Positions 52,589 through 61,400 of a stretch of 64,000 bases of DNA are shown here, piece after piece; within the stretch, counting starts at the first letter, position 1, and each line of letters begins with the position of its first letter. The notes below the pieces were generated by a model that ran no database searches, was not told the DNA's origin, and worked only from the letters and a program-made list of their open reading frames with translations. The position numbers were made by a program, and so were the translations under genes. Source of the DNA: Chlamydiia bacterium (GTDB lineage: Bacteria; Chlamydiota; Chlamydiia; Chlamydiales; Simkaniaceae); the NCBI GenBank assembly GCA_030429605.1, contig JAUIEV010000002.1, forward strand, positions 334,065 through 398,064, read 5' to 3'.

Positions 52589-54157
52589 ATGGCAGCTGAT
52601 GGCGTATCTGCACGAAATGCAGCATTTCTCGATAGTTTACCAGTTGATGGATCACGAGTCTCAATACGAGGAGAAGAACTCTATATCCCCTCATCTCGCA
52701 TGGGAAAAGCCTTAAAAAGGCTCATTCGAAACAAACAAGATATTGCAAGAGCAGTACACACTGCATCCCACGAGCTTATGAGCTTAAAAATTGACGAAGC
52801 AGGCGGGAATGCACATGTACTGGGCGTACACCTCCAGAGAGTCATTGAAAGCTTGGCACGCCACCACATTCTTACCCCAAGACTTCAACAAGAGCTTGAA
52901 GATCGAACAATGCCTTACATGACACCATTTTACTTTCCGGATGTAGGAAGTGACGATCCGATTGATATAGGACACGTAGCAGCCCGAGCAGACCAGCTAA
53001 ATGCTCTGTACGTCGACAGGTTTGCCCCTGCCAGGTTTCGATCACTCTTTAAACCAATACCTGAGTATCCTGGAGACAGTACAGGTGTCTACATTCTTGA
53101 AGACGCAAAAGGAAAATTCGCTGTTTTTAAAGCCCAGGATGAGCTCATTGGTGGAACTGCGTACACAGGTCGAGCACCAGCTCCAGATTCTGACGCAGGA
53201 TATGACGGTTCTGTGAATGGAATACACCTAAGAGCGCAAGTTTCAAATGAACTCGCAGCATCTTCATTTGCATCAAAGCATTTTACATGCCTGCTCCCAT
53301 CAGTCCCATTTACGCTCGTGATCCCACAAAACGAAGGCGAAACGCCTGTTTCACGAGACGGCCTATTGCAACCATTACACAAAGAACTTGTATCTTGCCG
53401 AGACTTTATTAAACTCATTAAGCCAGAAATCGATGCACGTATAGAAGCGGCTCTGAGCGAAGCACAAGAAAGAATCAGAGAAGCTGCCCGAGCTGAAGGG
53501 CGAGAGCCGACAGAAGACGAGCTTGAAGAAGCAGAGCCAGAAGGTGTTGGCTTAGAAGACTTTTTCAACGGACCAAGTATTCAACAGCTCACCCTAACCG
53601 ATTGCATAATTGGAACAACTGACCGAACAGACTTAGGATTCGTAGTCGATCCAGCAACACGAGAGGTTCGCGCAGGAACAAATGGCATGACATTTCCTGA
53701 TGGCCTGCTGAGAGTACTTGATGGAAATGACGCATTCTCAGCGACCGTCACCCACTTTGGAAACGTAGATGATACGGGTACCGCCCTCTCATCTGCGGTA
53801 CAATCTGCTGCCCTAGGCATCAACTTTGATGACGAAGCAGCTGAACTCGTAGCAGCAGGACTCATTACGAAAAGGCAAGCCGCTGAATTTATACTTCGAG
53901 GAAAAATCATCCAACACGTTATAGAAACCGTACCGGATGTCTCACTACGAAAAATTGCAGCACTCTTCATGCCTCCAATCGAGCGGTACGATGAAGAACC
54001 GGTCATAGCACAAGTTGTCCGAGAAACATACGCTGCAAACGAAGCGACAATAACAGCTCAAGCAACAGAGGATGAAAAACTTACAACACTGATAGAAGCG
54101 ACAGTAGCGCATATAAAAGCTACTCTTACACCCGCATTTATTCACGCGCTCTCGTAA
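52589..54157 (+). CDS. Protein with phosphatidylinositol 3/4-kinase-like motifs, candidate effector
   Basis: 522 residues. The segment GVYILEDAKGKFAVFKAQDE (about 167-186, lysine 181) resembles the N-lobe glycine strand and ATP lysine of bacterial PI4K-like kinases (GvYfl-D-G-AVFKP-DEE). GIHLRAQVSNELAASSFASK matches their RExAAY helix. LTLTDCIIGTTDRTDLGFVVD (read as LTLTDCIIGTTDR plus TDLGFVVD) matches the catalytic loop with aspartate 345, and LLRVLDGNDAFS the metal-binding aspartate 378 (IDxGLxF). The asparagine five residues after Asp345, a metal ligand, is replaced by Gly350. A long Glu/Ala-rich insertion (285-320) separates the lobes. Host phosphoinositide kinases are often exploited by intracellular bacteria; the role here is inference. 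Confidence 0.6.
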   Translation: MAADGVSARNAAFLDSLPVDGSRVSIRGEELYIPSSRMGKALKRLIRNKQDIARAVHTASHELMSLKIDEAGGNAHVLGVHLQRVIESLARHHILTPRLQQELEDRTMPYMTPFYFPDVGSDDPIDIGHVAARADQLNALYVDRFAPARFRSLFKPIPEYPGDSTGVYILEDAKGKFAVFKAQDELIGGTAYTGRAPAPDSDAGYDGSVNGIHLRAQVSNELAASSFASKHFTCLLPSVPFTLVIPQNEGETPVSRDGLLQPLHKELVSCRDFIKLIKPEIDARIEAALSEAQERIREAARAEGREPTEDELEEAEPEGVGLEDFFNGPSIQQLTLTDCIIGTTDRTDLGFVVDPATREVRAGTNGMTFPDGLLRVLDGNDAFSATVTHFGNVDDTGTALSSAVQSAALGINFDDEAAELVAAGLITKRQAAEFILRGKIIQHVIETVPDVSLRKIAALFMPPIERYDEEPVIAQVVRETYAANEATITAQATEDEKLTTLIEATVAHIKATLTPAFIHALS

Positions 54158-54165
54158 AAAATCAA

Positions 54166-54195
54166 AGGGGTCACCCTCAGGTAATCCCTCTTTTT
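54166..54195 (+). terminator. Terminator of the PI-kinase-like gene
   Basis: AGGGGTCACC (54166-54175) pairs with GGTAATCCCT (54180-54189), nine pairs with one mismatch, loop CTCA, followed by CTTTTT. It lies just after the stop at 54157 and before the end of the convergent M50-like gene. Confidence 0.75.
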
Positions 54196-54198
54196 CTC

Positions 54199-55530
54199 TT
54201 ACATGGTTCGATCTGTATCAAAGGTAAAAAACTGAAGAAAATTCCACACCCCTAAAGCCACTATCACAGCAAGAGAGAGACTAGCCAGGGTTAAATGGAC
54301 AGGTCCTCTCTGCGCGATTTTTCCAAAATCACCAGAATTCATATGTACAGCAGACGTGATCGCATACATACCCTCACCAAACATCCATGACAAAGACCCA
54401 GCAGTAAGAACTCCTGCCACCTGAGTAGAAATGTACTCCTGGCTAGAAACTGCTCCCGCAATGAGTGCAGAAGAAAAAGCAACATTCGCAAGAGGACCTG
54501 CAGCATCGATCACCGTCTGCTTCCAAGAAGCAGTTTCAGGAGGCAGTATCAAATTCACAACACCACCACTCCCATCACATACATGAATTCTGACATCTCT
54601 CGCTCCAAAGAGCAACCCGGCGACCGCATGCCCTAGTTCATGAGAAAGGACATGAAACTTAGCCAAAGAAAACAACTGGAAAAGACGATTTTCTACAACA
54701 GCTACACAAAAATCGGGCACCATTTTTTCACTTGCTGGGACACCCGAGATTTTTTCACCAAACTCGTACTGTGAAATCCCCACTGAAACAGGCCCTAGCC
54801 TAAACTGAGCTATTGAACCGAAAAACAGCCCTGTAAGCACCTCACACGCAGAGGAAGATGGGCCAGTTATACGAGGAAGGTTCCCAGTATCTGGTTCTAG
54901 AGTTTTTATTTTTTCTAAAAACCGACTAATACTTGTTTGAAACCGAGAGTGCACACCCACATTTCCAGCAAGCAAGCGCTCACCCCATCTATCTCCTCTA
55001 TCTAGAACTGCACCATCGTCCTGCCACGCATCTCGAGCGAGTTGTTTATATCGAGTCAGTGCAAACTTAGGTGTTAATGGACAAAAAGGTGTAAAATAAT
55101 GAATTTCCTCTAAAGAAAGAAGAGCTGTCTTAGCATGAACAGCGTACGGAATTGTTGTTGTTAAACGACCATCAGAACCATGCATCATAAGATGAGTCAG
55201 TGAAGCAAAGACATCTCGATACTTTGTATCAAGACACGAAATTTGCACAGCCACCTTAAAAGCATCAATCCTTTCTTGAGTAATAGGTTGCCTTGATGAA
55301 GCCACACGATCAACAAGTCTATCATACGTTTCAAGAAAAAACGCATCTTTAATAACAGGAAATACTTTTACCAAGAGAGAACGTACTTTCTCTGGATCAG
55401 CCCCAACACCACCAGAATGGATATCAACATAACGCAGCTCATCCTCAGACAACATAAGCACACTTTGCGTAGACTCCTCCAGCCTTCCCTGAATCAAGGT
55501 AAGGACAGTATCTAAACTCTCAACCCTCAT
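54199..55530 (-). CDS. M50-like (site-2 protease type) zinc metalloprotease with a long N-terminal region
   Basis: 443 residues. Around residues 296-304 is SHELGHAVAG, the HExxH zinc motif in the form used by M50 proteases, followed about 45 residues later by DAAGPLANVAFSSALIAG, which matches the family's GPLxN segment. C-terminal membrane segments follow (about 350-372, 415-437: LASLSLAVIVALGVWNFLQF). The first ~280 residues are soluble, helical and unlike ordinary M50 proteins. It may cleave membrane proteins of the bacterium or the host compartment. Convergent with the PI-kinase-like gene. Confidence 0.68.
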   Translation of the reverse strand: MRVESLDTVLTLIQGRLEESTQSVLMLSEDELRYVDIHSGGVGADPEKVRSLLVKVFPVIKDAFFLETYDRLVDRVASSRQPITQERIDAFKVAVQISCLDTKYRDVFASLTHLMMHGSDGRLTTTIPYAVHAKTALLSLEEIHYFTPFCPLTPKFALTRYKQLARDAWQDDGAVLDRGDRWGERLLAGNVGVHSRFQTSISRFLEKIKTLEPDTGNLPRITGPSSSACEVLTGLFFGSIAQFRLGPVSVGISQYEFGEKISGVPASEKMVPDFCVAVVENRLFQLFSLAKFHVLSHELGHAVAGLLFGARDVRIHVCDGSGGVVNLILPPETASWKQTVIDAAGPLANVAFSSALIAGAVSSQEYISTQVAGVLTAGSLSWMFGEGMYAITSAVHMNSGDFGKIAQRGPVHLTLASLSLAVIVALGVWNFLQFFTFDTDRTM

Positions 55531-55857
55531 TTCGCTTCCCCTTCAAATCCAGGTGAAAAGCATACCAATCACACCCTTAAAAAACCACACTCAAAAAACC
55601 ACACTCAAAAAACTAGTTATTAGTGATTTACGAAACAAACCACAACAAGATTCAACAATTCTACCTACACCCTCTTTATCTCAGTTCTATAACCGCCGTG
55701 CGACCAAAACTTAATACATACTATGTATTTCCGCTTTTTTCGTAATCAGCTGAAAGTTAATAATTTAGAAAGTAGTTTTTTTAAAAAAAAATTTATAATT
55801 ATTTATAAACTTGCATGTGTTATAATATAAACAATTAATTTTAATATTTTTGTAATT
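55531..55857. other. 327-base AT-rich intergenic region
   Basis: Divergent gap between the M50-like gene and an AT-rich unknown. It holds a tandem direct repeat at 55579-55613, a small palindrome AACTAGTT (55611-55618) and near its end the extended -10 box TGTTATAAT (55818-55826), the probable promoter of the plus-strand gene. Nothing coding or RNA-like was seen. Confidence 0.5.
55579..55613. repeat. Tandem direct repeat, 14-base unit, two and a half copies
   Basis: AAAAAACCACACTC occurs at 55579-55592 and 55593-55606, with a partial third copy (AAAAAAC) at 55607-55613. Exact copies. Upstream of both divergent genes. Confidence 0.75.
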
Positions 55858-57099
55858 ATGAGCGTAGAAACATTAGATTTTCAGTTACCTCTTTCAAACT
55901 GTCTGAGCAATGAAAAAATGCTGCATGAGTCATTTGTTGCGCTCGTTGAGACAGACAAGGAAGTTGAATTTTTAACAGAAGTTATCAAAGCTACAGTTGT
56001 TGAGATAGAAAATGCTAACTATGCAGCATTTGATGCATTAACTACAAGTAGCTGTTGTCATGGCATTTCACATTTCACAAGACATAGTTTGAAAAAAATA
56101 AACGATGAAATGTTGCTAAATTCAAAAAAGTTTATATCTGAAATATCTTTAAATAAAACCCTATCAATAGAAAGCAAAAAAAAAGTAATTTTAGAACTTT
56201 TGCCAACGAGCATTTTGTCAATGTGCGCTTTTTTTATTCTTCAATATATTGTAGAATTGGACTTAGACAGAGGCAGAAAATCGATACCAAAAAAACTAAA
56301 AAAACTTGGAAAAGTTGGTACCAACTTTTGTGAAAAGTTAGTTAGGACACTTCAAATAGCTGTTTCAAATTTAATTGCAAACTGGTACTCAGAGACGGCT
56401 TCTCGAATACCGCCATCTGTTAAAGGATGCGGCATTAAAGCAAACATTTGGGCAAAGTACGTTCAAAAAGCTTACCTTAGAAAAAACAGGCGAAATGTTA
56501 CTTACGCTTCATCGATGTTTTCCATTCAAACATGTCTTTTGGATTTTTCATACCGTGAAGCATATGTTTGTGTTAGTAATACAGTGTTTTTAAATGGAAA
56601 AGAGAGCAAAAGAATAAAACACATCCTTCGAGGAGACGGAAGTGGAGGATTTTCAATCACTCCATATGATATCCTCAAAAATTTTAATCCAAGAACACCC
56701 ATTCCAATTTTTTCTGCAGTCGCTTTTATTCAAAATAATTACGAGTTACCTGAAATTGAACATTTTTTACAGAACAACGTTGAAAACTTTTCTTTCCTTG
56801 TCCATTGTGGTGAGGTATATTATCCTCAATTCCCAAAAGTCAGCTGGGATACAAACTTTGACTCTTCAAGTATTACCCCTGAGGAAGACGATTTTGCACT
56901 TCTTGAAAAAAATGCACGTCAACTATCAGGACTCAGCTTAAACAACCCTTCGCGCTTTTATTTGAACCACATTTATACAGAGAGTGCTCAAAAGGTTGTC
57001 CAGGAGCTCGAATCAGATATAACAGATGTATTTCTGCCTACCCACAAATTTATTCCATTTAAATTGATTGAAAAGCATTTTTCTTCTTTAAATATCTAA
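55858..57099 (+). CDS. Hypothetical protein with AT-rich coding sequence
   Basis: 413 residues, no recognised family. One hydrophobic segment (LLPTSILSMCAFFILQYIVEL, about 119-139; quoted in two parts LLPTSILSMC and AFFILQYIVEL) could be a membrane helix. The rest is mixed, with a basic patch (SIPKKLKKLGKVG) after it and many Asn, Lys and Ser. The gene is clearly richer in A+T than its neighbours and has no ribosome site before the ATG, only AT-rich sequence, so it may be an acquired gene. Preceded by an extended -10 box. Confidence 0.6.
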   Translation: MSVETLDFQLPLSNCLSNEKMLHESFVALVETDKEVEFLTEVIKATVVEIENANYAAFDALTTSSCCHGISHFTRHSLKKINDEMLLNSKKFISEISLNKTLSIESKKKVILELLPTSILSMCAFFILQYIVELDLDRGRKSIPKKLKKLGKVGTNFCEKLVRTLQIAVSNLIANWYSETASRIPPSVKGCGIKANIWAKYVQKAYLRKNRRNVTYASSMFSIQTCLLDFSYREAYVCVSNTVFLNGKESKRIKHILRGDGSGGFSITPYDILKNFNPRTPIPIFSAVAFIQNNYELPEIEHFLQNNVENFSFLVHCGEVYYPQFPKVSWDTNFDSSSITPEEDDFALLEKNARQLSGLSLNNPSRFYLNHIYTESAQKVVQELESDITDVFLPTHKFIPFKLIEKHFSSLNI

Positions 57100-57137
57100 G
57101 AGACTCTGGTAACACATGTACTAAAAAAAAGTGTTAT

Positions 57138-58406
57138 ATGCATTTCCTAAGAGCTCATATTCATCGTACACAAAACTTTTGGGTTTTGGCATCAATACAA
57201 GGTGCATCACTTGGTCTCCCTGGAATGCTTGTTGGAGGAGCTGTCGCTGAAAACATTGGGAAAGCAAGTGCTTATTTCGCAATATTCTTAGGCAATATTT
57301 TTTTATGGTTGATTGGCCTTTCGATAATAACAATGTCTGAAGAGAAAAAAAATAACTCATTAGATATCGTAAAATCGTTTCTCGGCAAGGTCGGGATGAC
57401 TCTCGCTGGAATAGCATTAATAGGGGCGTTCATTACATGGTATTCAATGCAGCTCAGTTCAGCTATTTTAGCTTTTGGAGGACTTCTTAATATTGAGCAT
57501 TTTTGGGGAACTCTTACAGGCTTAAGAGTTGGCGCTCTGCTCGGAATTCTTGTTGCACTCATATCAATATCGGGAATAAAAAGCGTTAGAAATACTTGTG
57601 TTTACGTCTTCCCACTTCTATTCATATATGTCGTTACTTTTGGTTTCATGAGTGAAAACTTTAGGTTTTCAGATCAAGCAAATTTCACCTTTTCCTCAAA
57701 AAGTATTATTTCTGTAATTAGTGTAATACTTCCAGGAATAGTAAACTTACCTACTTTCTTCAGACACTCAAAGTCTACATATGACTCAGTACTCGGTTTA
57801 ACACTATTCATACTGTTTACGATGTTTTTTCAGGCATTTAGTGTGTTGATTGGAGTCGGGAATCCGACACTTTTTTTTTCGAAAGTAAGAGATGTTTTCT
57901 CTCCAAATATTTCCATTGTTCTATCAATTCTTTTTGTTACACTTTCTTTGATTTGTATTAATTTAGTGAATATATATTTTGCATCAGCTGTTTGGGAAAA
58001 CTTGGTACGAAAAACAAGCTATGGAAAAGAGTTTGCGATAATTGGCCTGATGGGAACGGCGGCGTACACGTTTATGCAAGTCAGCACGCCCATGCTGTTT
58101 CTTCAAACGTTCACTAATGATGTGATTGGGGCTCTCGGAGTTGTGTTAATTGTTGCGTTTGTCATTAAGCTTTTTGTGAAACATCGCCCAAGAAAAATTG
58201 AGAAAACTGTAAATGTGCTCTGTTGGATTGTTGGTTCTGCTATTGGTACTACCTATCAAATCATGTTTCCAAACGACCCAAATGGAGCACTCTTAGCGAC
58301 AATGGGAGCAACTCTCGTGTCCTTTCTCGTTGCTATTTTTATTGAAGAGACAATTTGGTCCGGTAAAATTTTACTCGAGCGGAACTTCGCATGGTTTGAA
58401 GAATAA
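57138..58406 (+). CDS. Permease of the APC/NCS1 type
   Basis: 422 residues with about 11-12 membrane segments. The opening SIQGASLGLPGMLVGGAVAE and IFLGNIFLWLIGLSIITMS resemble the first helices of nucleobase:cation symporters such as CodB, and the wider amino acid permease fold. The substrate could be a nucleobase, allantoin-like compound or amino acid; sequence alone does not decide. It could be a relative of aromatic amino acid permeases, but I see no TyrP signature. It starts 38 bases after the AT-rich unknown. Confidence 0.65.
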   Translation: MHFLRAHIHRTQNFWVLASIQGASLGLPGMLVGGAVAENIGKASAYFAIFLGNIFLWLIGLSIITMSEEKKNNSLDIVKSFLGKVGMTLAGIALIGAFITWYSMQLSSAILAFGGLLNIEHFWGTLTGLRVGALLGILVALISISGIKSVRNTCVYVFPLLFIYVVTFGFMSENFRFSDQANFTFSSKSIISVISVILPGIVNLPTFFRHSKSTYDSVLGLTLFILFTMFFQAFSVLIGVGNPTLFFSKVRDVFSPNISIVLSILFVTLSLICINLVNIYFASAVWENLVRKTSYGKEFAIIGLMGTAAYTFMQVSTPMLFLQTFTNDVIGALGVVLIVAFVIKLFVKHRPRKIEKTVNVLCWIVGSAIGTTYQIMFPNDPNGALLATMGATLVSFLVAIFIEETIWSGKILLERNFAWFEE

Positions 58407-58458
58407 ATATACTCCCACTTGTATTCATCCTCTTTCGTCATGTGAATAAGAGAACTCC

Positions 58459-58488
58459 TTGACATTTTCATAAAGGTTTTGTTAAGAA
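58459..58488 (+). promoter_or_regulatory. Candidate promoter of the Rhs gene
   Basis: A consensus TTGACA (58459-58464) followed 17-18 bases later by only a weak -10 (TTAAGA/TAAGAA). The ATG at 58495 would be almost at the transcript start. Alternatively the gene is read from the permease promoter. Confidence 0.35.
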
Positions 58489-58494
58489 ACTTGC

Positions 58495-61400
58495 ATGAAA
58501 ATGCTTTTGTCTCTTCTCTTTCTTTTTTCATCACTCATTGGAATGGATATCTCCACTGTTGGTGCTGTTTTTGATGGCGAGCCGGATGCGACTGTTGCTG
58601 GATGCGTTAATGTGCAAGGAGGTGAATTTTTTACAGTTTCCTCTGACATTCATGTTGAGGCAATTGAACCGATCACCATTAAGCGTGTCTATGTCAGTTC
58701 CGGACACGTCGATGCACAAAACATCTGGACAATTCTGCCAGAGCGACTTTTATATGAAGAAAATAATACATTCTATGTCAATGAGCCTGGGGGTGGCGTT
58801 GTCCCTCTACACGCGCTGAATGGACAAGAATACGTGGTCGACATCTCAAAGTTATCCAACTCAGTTACCAACACTGCTCACGGAGAAATAGGCGCTCATA
58901 CAAACATTAAAAACTATAAAGGATATCGCTTCTCTGAATCTCATATGGAGATAACAGCCCCAGACGGCACTATCAGAAATTATCGAATTGCACTGCTCAA
59001 TAAGGAGACCACACAAAAGAAAAAGAAGACTACTGTCCGAACTGCGAGCGTATTTGTTCTTGTAGAAACAATCTTGCCAAATGGAAACCACATTCTGTAC
59101 GAGTATGCTCGTGGAGTTGTAGGAGGAAGTTCCCAAGGAAGCGCTCTCAAAAAAGAGCTTCTCCCGTTAAAAATCACTACCACGAATCCATCGAAAACCA
59201 TCACCTATGCCTCGCTCTCTTTTGCTTGGAATGGAGATTCACTCACGTTTCAGACAAGCACTGGCCAAAAAGGCACATACCATGGATCGCTTCGACATAT
59301 CACAAAAAAAGAAAACGGGTACAAGAAAGACATTTACTTTAGCGCATTTGATGCGTTTAGTGGAACACATGGACAAGAAGAGCAACTTGTCTACCTTCCA
59401 CACACTCCAACACAGTTATTTTTACTCGAGCAAAGGCGCCACAACCTTGGAAGAGGACTAAATGCCTCTTACTATGCGCCAGATACCTGGCATACAAATT
59501 TTGATGGTGGGCAGATAAAAACAGAAAAGGAAGACCCTCGCAATTACCGTGTACGAGAGCTCTATGAAATGTGCGGTCCACACGGTGAAATGGAACCTAC
59601 CCATCTTTTTAACTATTTTCTTCCTGGACATACTTCCCATTCCCCAGTCACTCATGTCACCTTCTCTGACAAATCTCATGCTGAATATACCTTTGCGCCA
59701 CAGCGTGGCTACCTAACAAAACATGAGATCTTTGATCAGAAAAATCACTTACTGAGAACAATTGAATATGGGTGGAATCATGCGCAACAAGGCAACCTTC
59801 TTTACAAAAAATTCTCAGGCAAAGCAGGCAAAATTCGCTCTCTTCATTACACATATGCACGAAACAATACCACAAGCGTAAAACAAGAAACACTCAAAGG
59901 TAATCTCACTGGACGTTCCTCAAATGAAGCCTATGTAAAAAAGTATACTACTTCACCCGATCGATTTCATATGCCTCTTGTTAAAAAAGAAGCAAATGGT
60001 CTCACTAAAGACTTTACGTATCATTCAGGAACGAATCTACCCAAGAGTATTTGCACATATAACGGCAACACTCTCCTCAAGCGTGAAACTCGGGAATACG
60101 ACAAAAATAACCTCCTCTTCAAACATACCATCGAAGACGGGAAAGGCCTCTCTTTTTCAACAATCTACCAGCGGAGAGAGGAATCACCGGCAATTGGGTT
60201 TCCACAAGAAGAGTACTCTTTTTCCGGTAGTCAATTCACCGGAAAAACTTCCTACACATACGATACACAATGCCGCGTTACAGAAAAATCCGTCTATGAC
60301 AGCGCCGAAAAACTCCTCTTTACCCTTAACTATGAATACGATCGATTTGGAAATTGTATTAAAGAAACAGACCCTCTTGGACGGGTAACAAATCGGACGT
60401 ATAATGCATTTGGACAGCTCCTCTATGAACAAAAAGGAAATGAGCCGTATTCCACGACCTATACGTATGACAAAATGGGGCGCCACACCCAACAAATACG
60501 AACATCACTAGACGGCTCTACAAAAACCAGTTCAAAAAGATACAACAAACGATCACACCTCATTTCGTCAACCGATGAACTCGGTAACAAGACAACCTAT
60601 CAACCAGATCCGTTAGGAAGACCCCTCGTCCAAGTACTCCCAGGCGAGAGAGAATATACTTACAAATACGATTTCTTTGATCAACCTATCTCTTCAAAAG
60701 ATCCTGTCGGGAGAGAGTCCAGTACTACCTACACTGCTCGTGGAGATGCGTGCAAATACACCTCCTATACCAGCGAAAAAGGATGCACAATATACCATCT
60801 CGATGGTCGAATTAAAGAAATACACACACCAAAATACATAAAAAAGTATTCCTATGATCTATATCACAACATCTCCTCGATTACTCATGTAGATAAACAA
60901 GGCCAGCACCTTTTTACGGAATTCATCAAAAAATATAACGCCTTTTATCTCCTTGAAGAAACCACTTCATCAGGGCAAACCCTAACGTATTCTTACGATC
61001 AGAAAGGGCGCCTTGCATGTAAACAAATTGCAACAGCCTCAATCCACTACACCTATGACGATCTCGACAACCTCATCCATGAAACACACTCTTTAGGAAA
61101 TCACCCACAATATAGCATTTCATATACCTACGACCTTGCAGGAAGACTTCTTTCAAAAAGAAAGCTGGGTGAGACAAACAATCTCCTCTCGTCCACATGC
61201 TATGAATACGACCAATATGATAACATCATTGCAAAGCACACCCAAAAAACCTCTGAGTACTTTACGTACGACGGATGGAATAGACTCGCTTCTCATACAG
61301 ATGCAGAAGGGAATACCACCACCTACGCTTATACTGACGGCTTTACATACAACAAGCTGTCCTGTTCACAAAAAACAACAATCTCCCCAAGAGGTGTCCG

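Noticed and set aside
55579..55613. Direct repeats as a CRISPR array
   Set aside because: Units are 14 bases with no spacers and no cas genes nearby.
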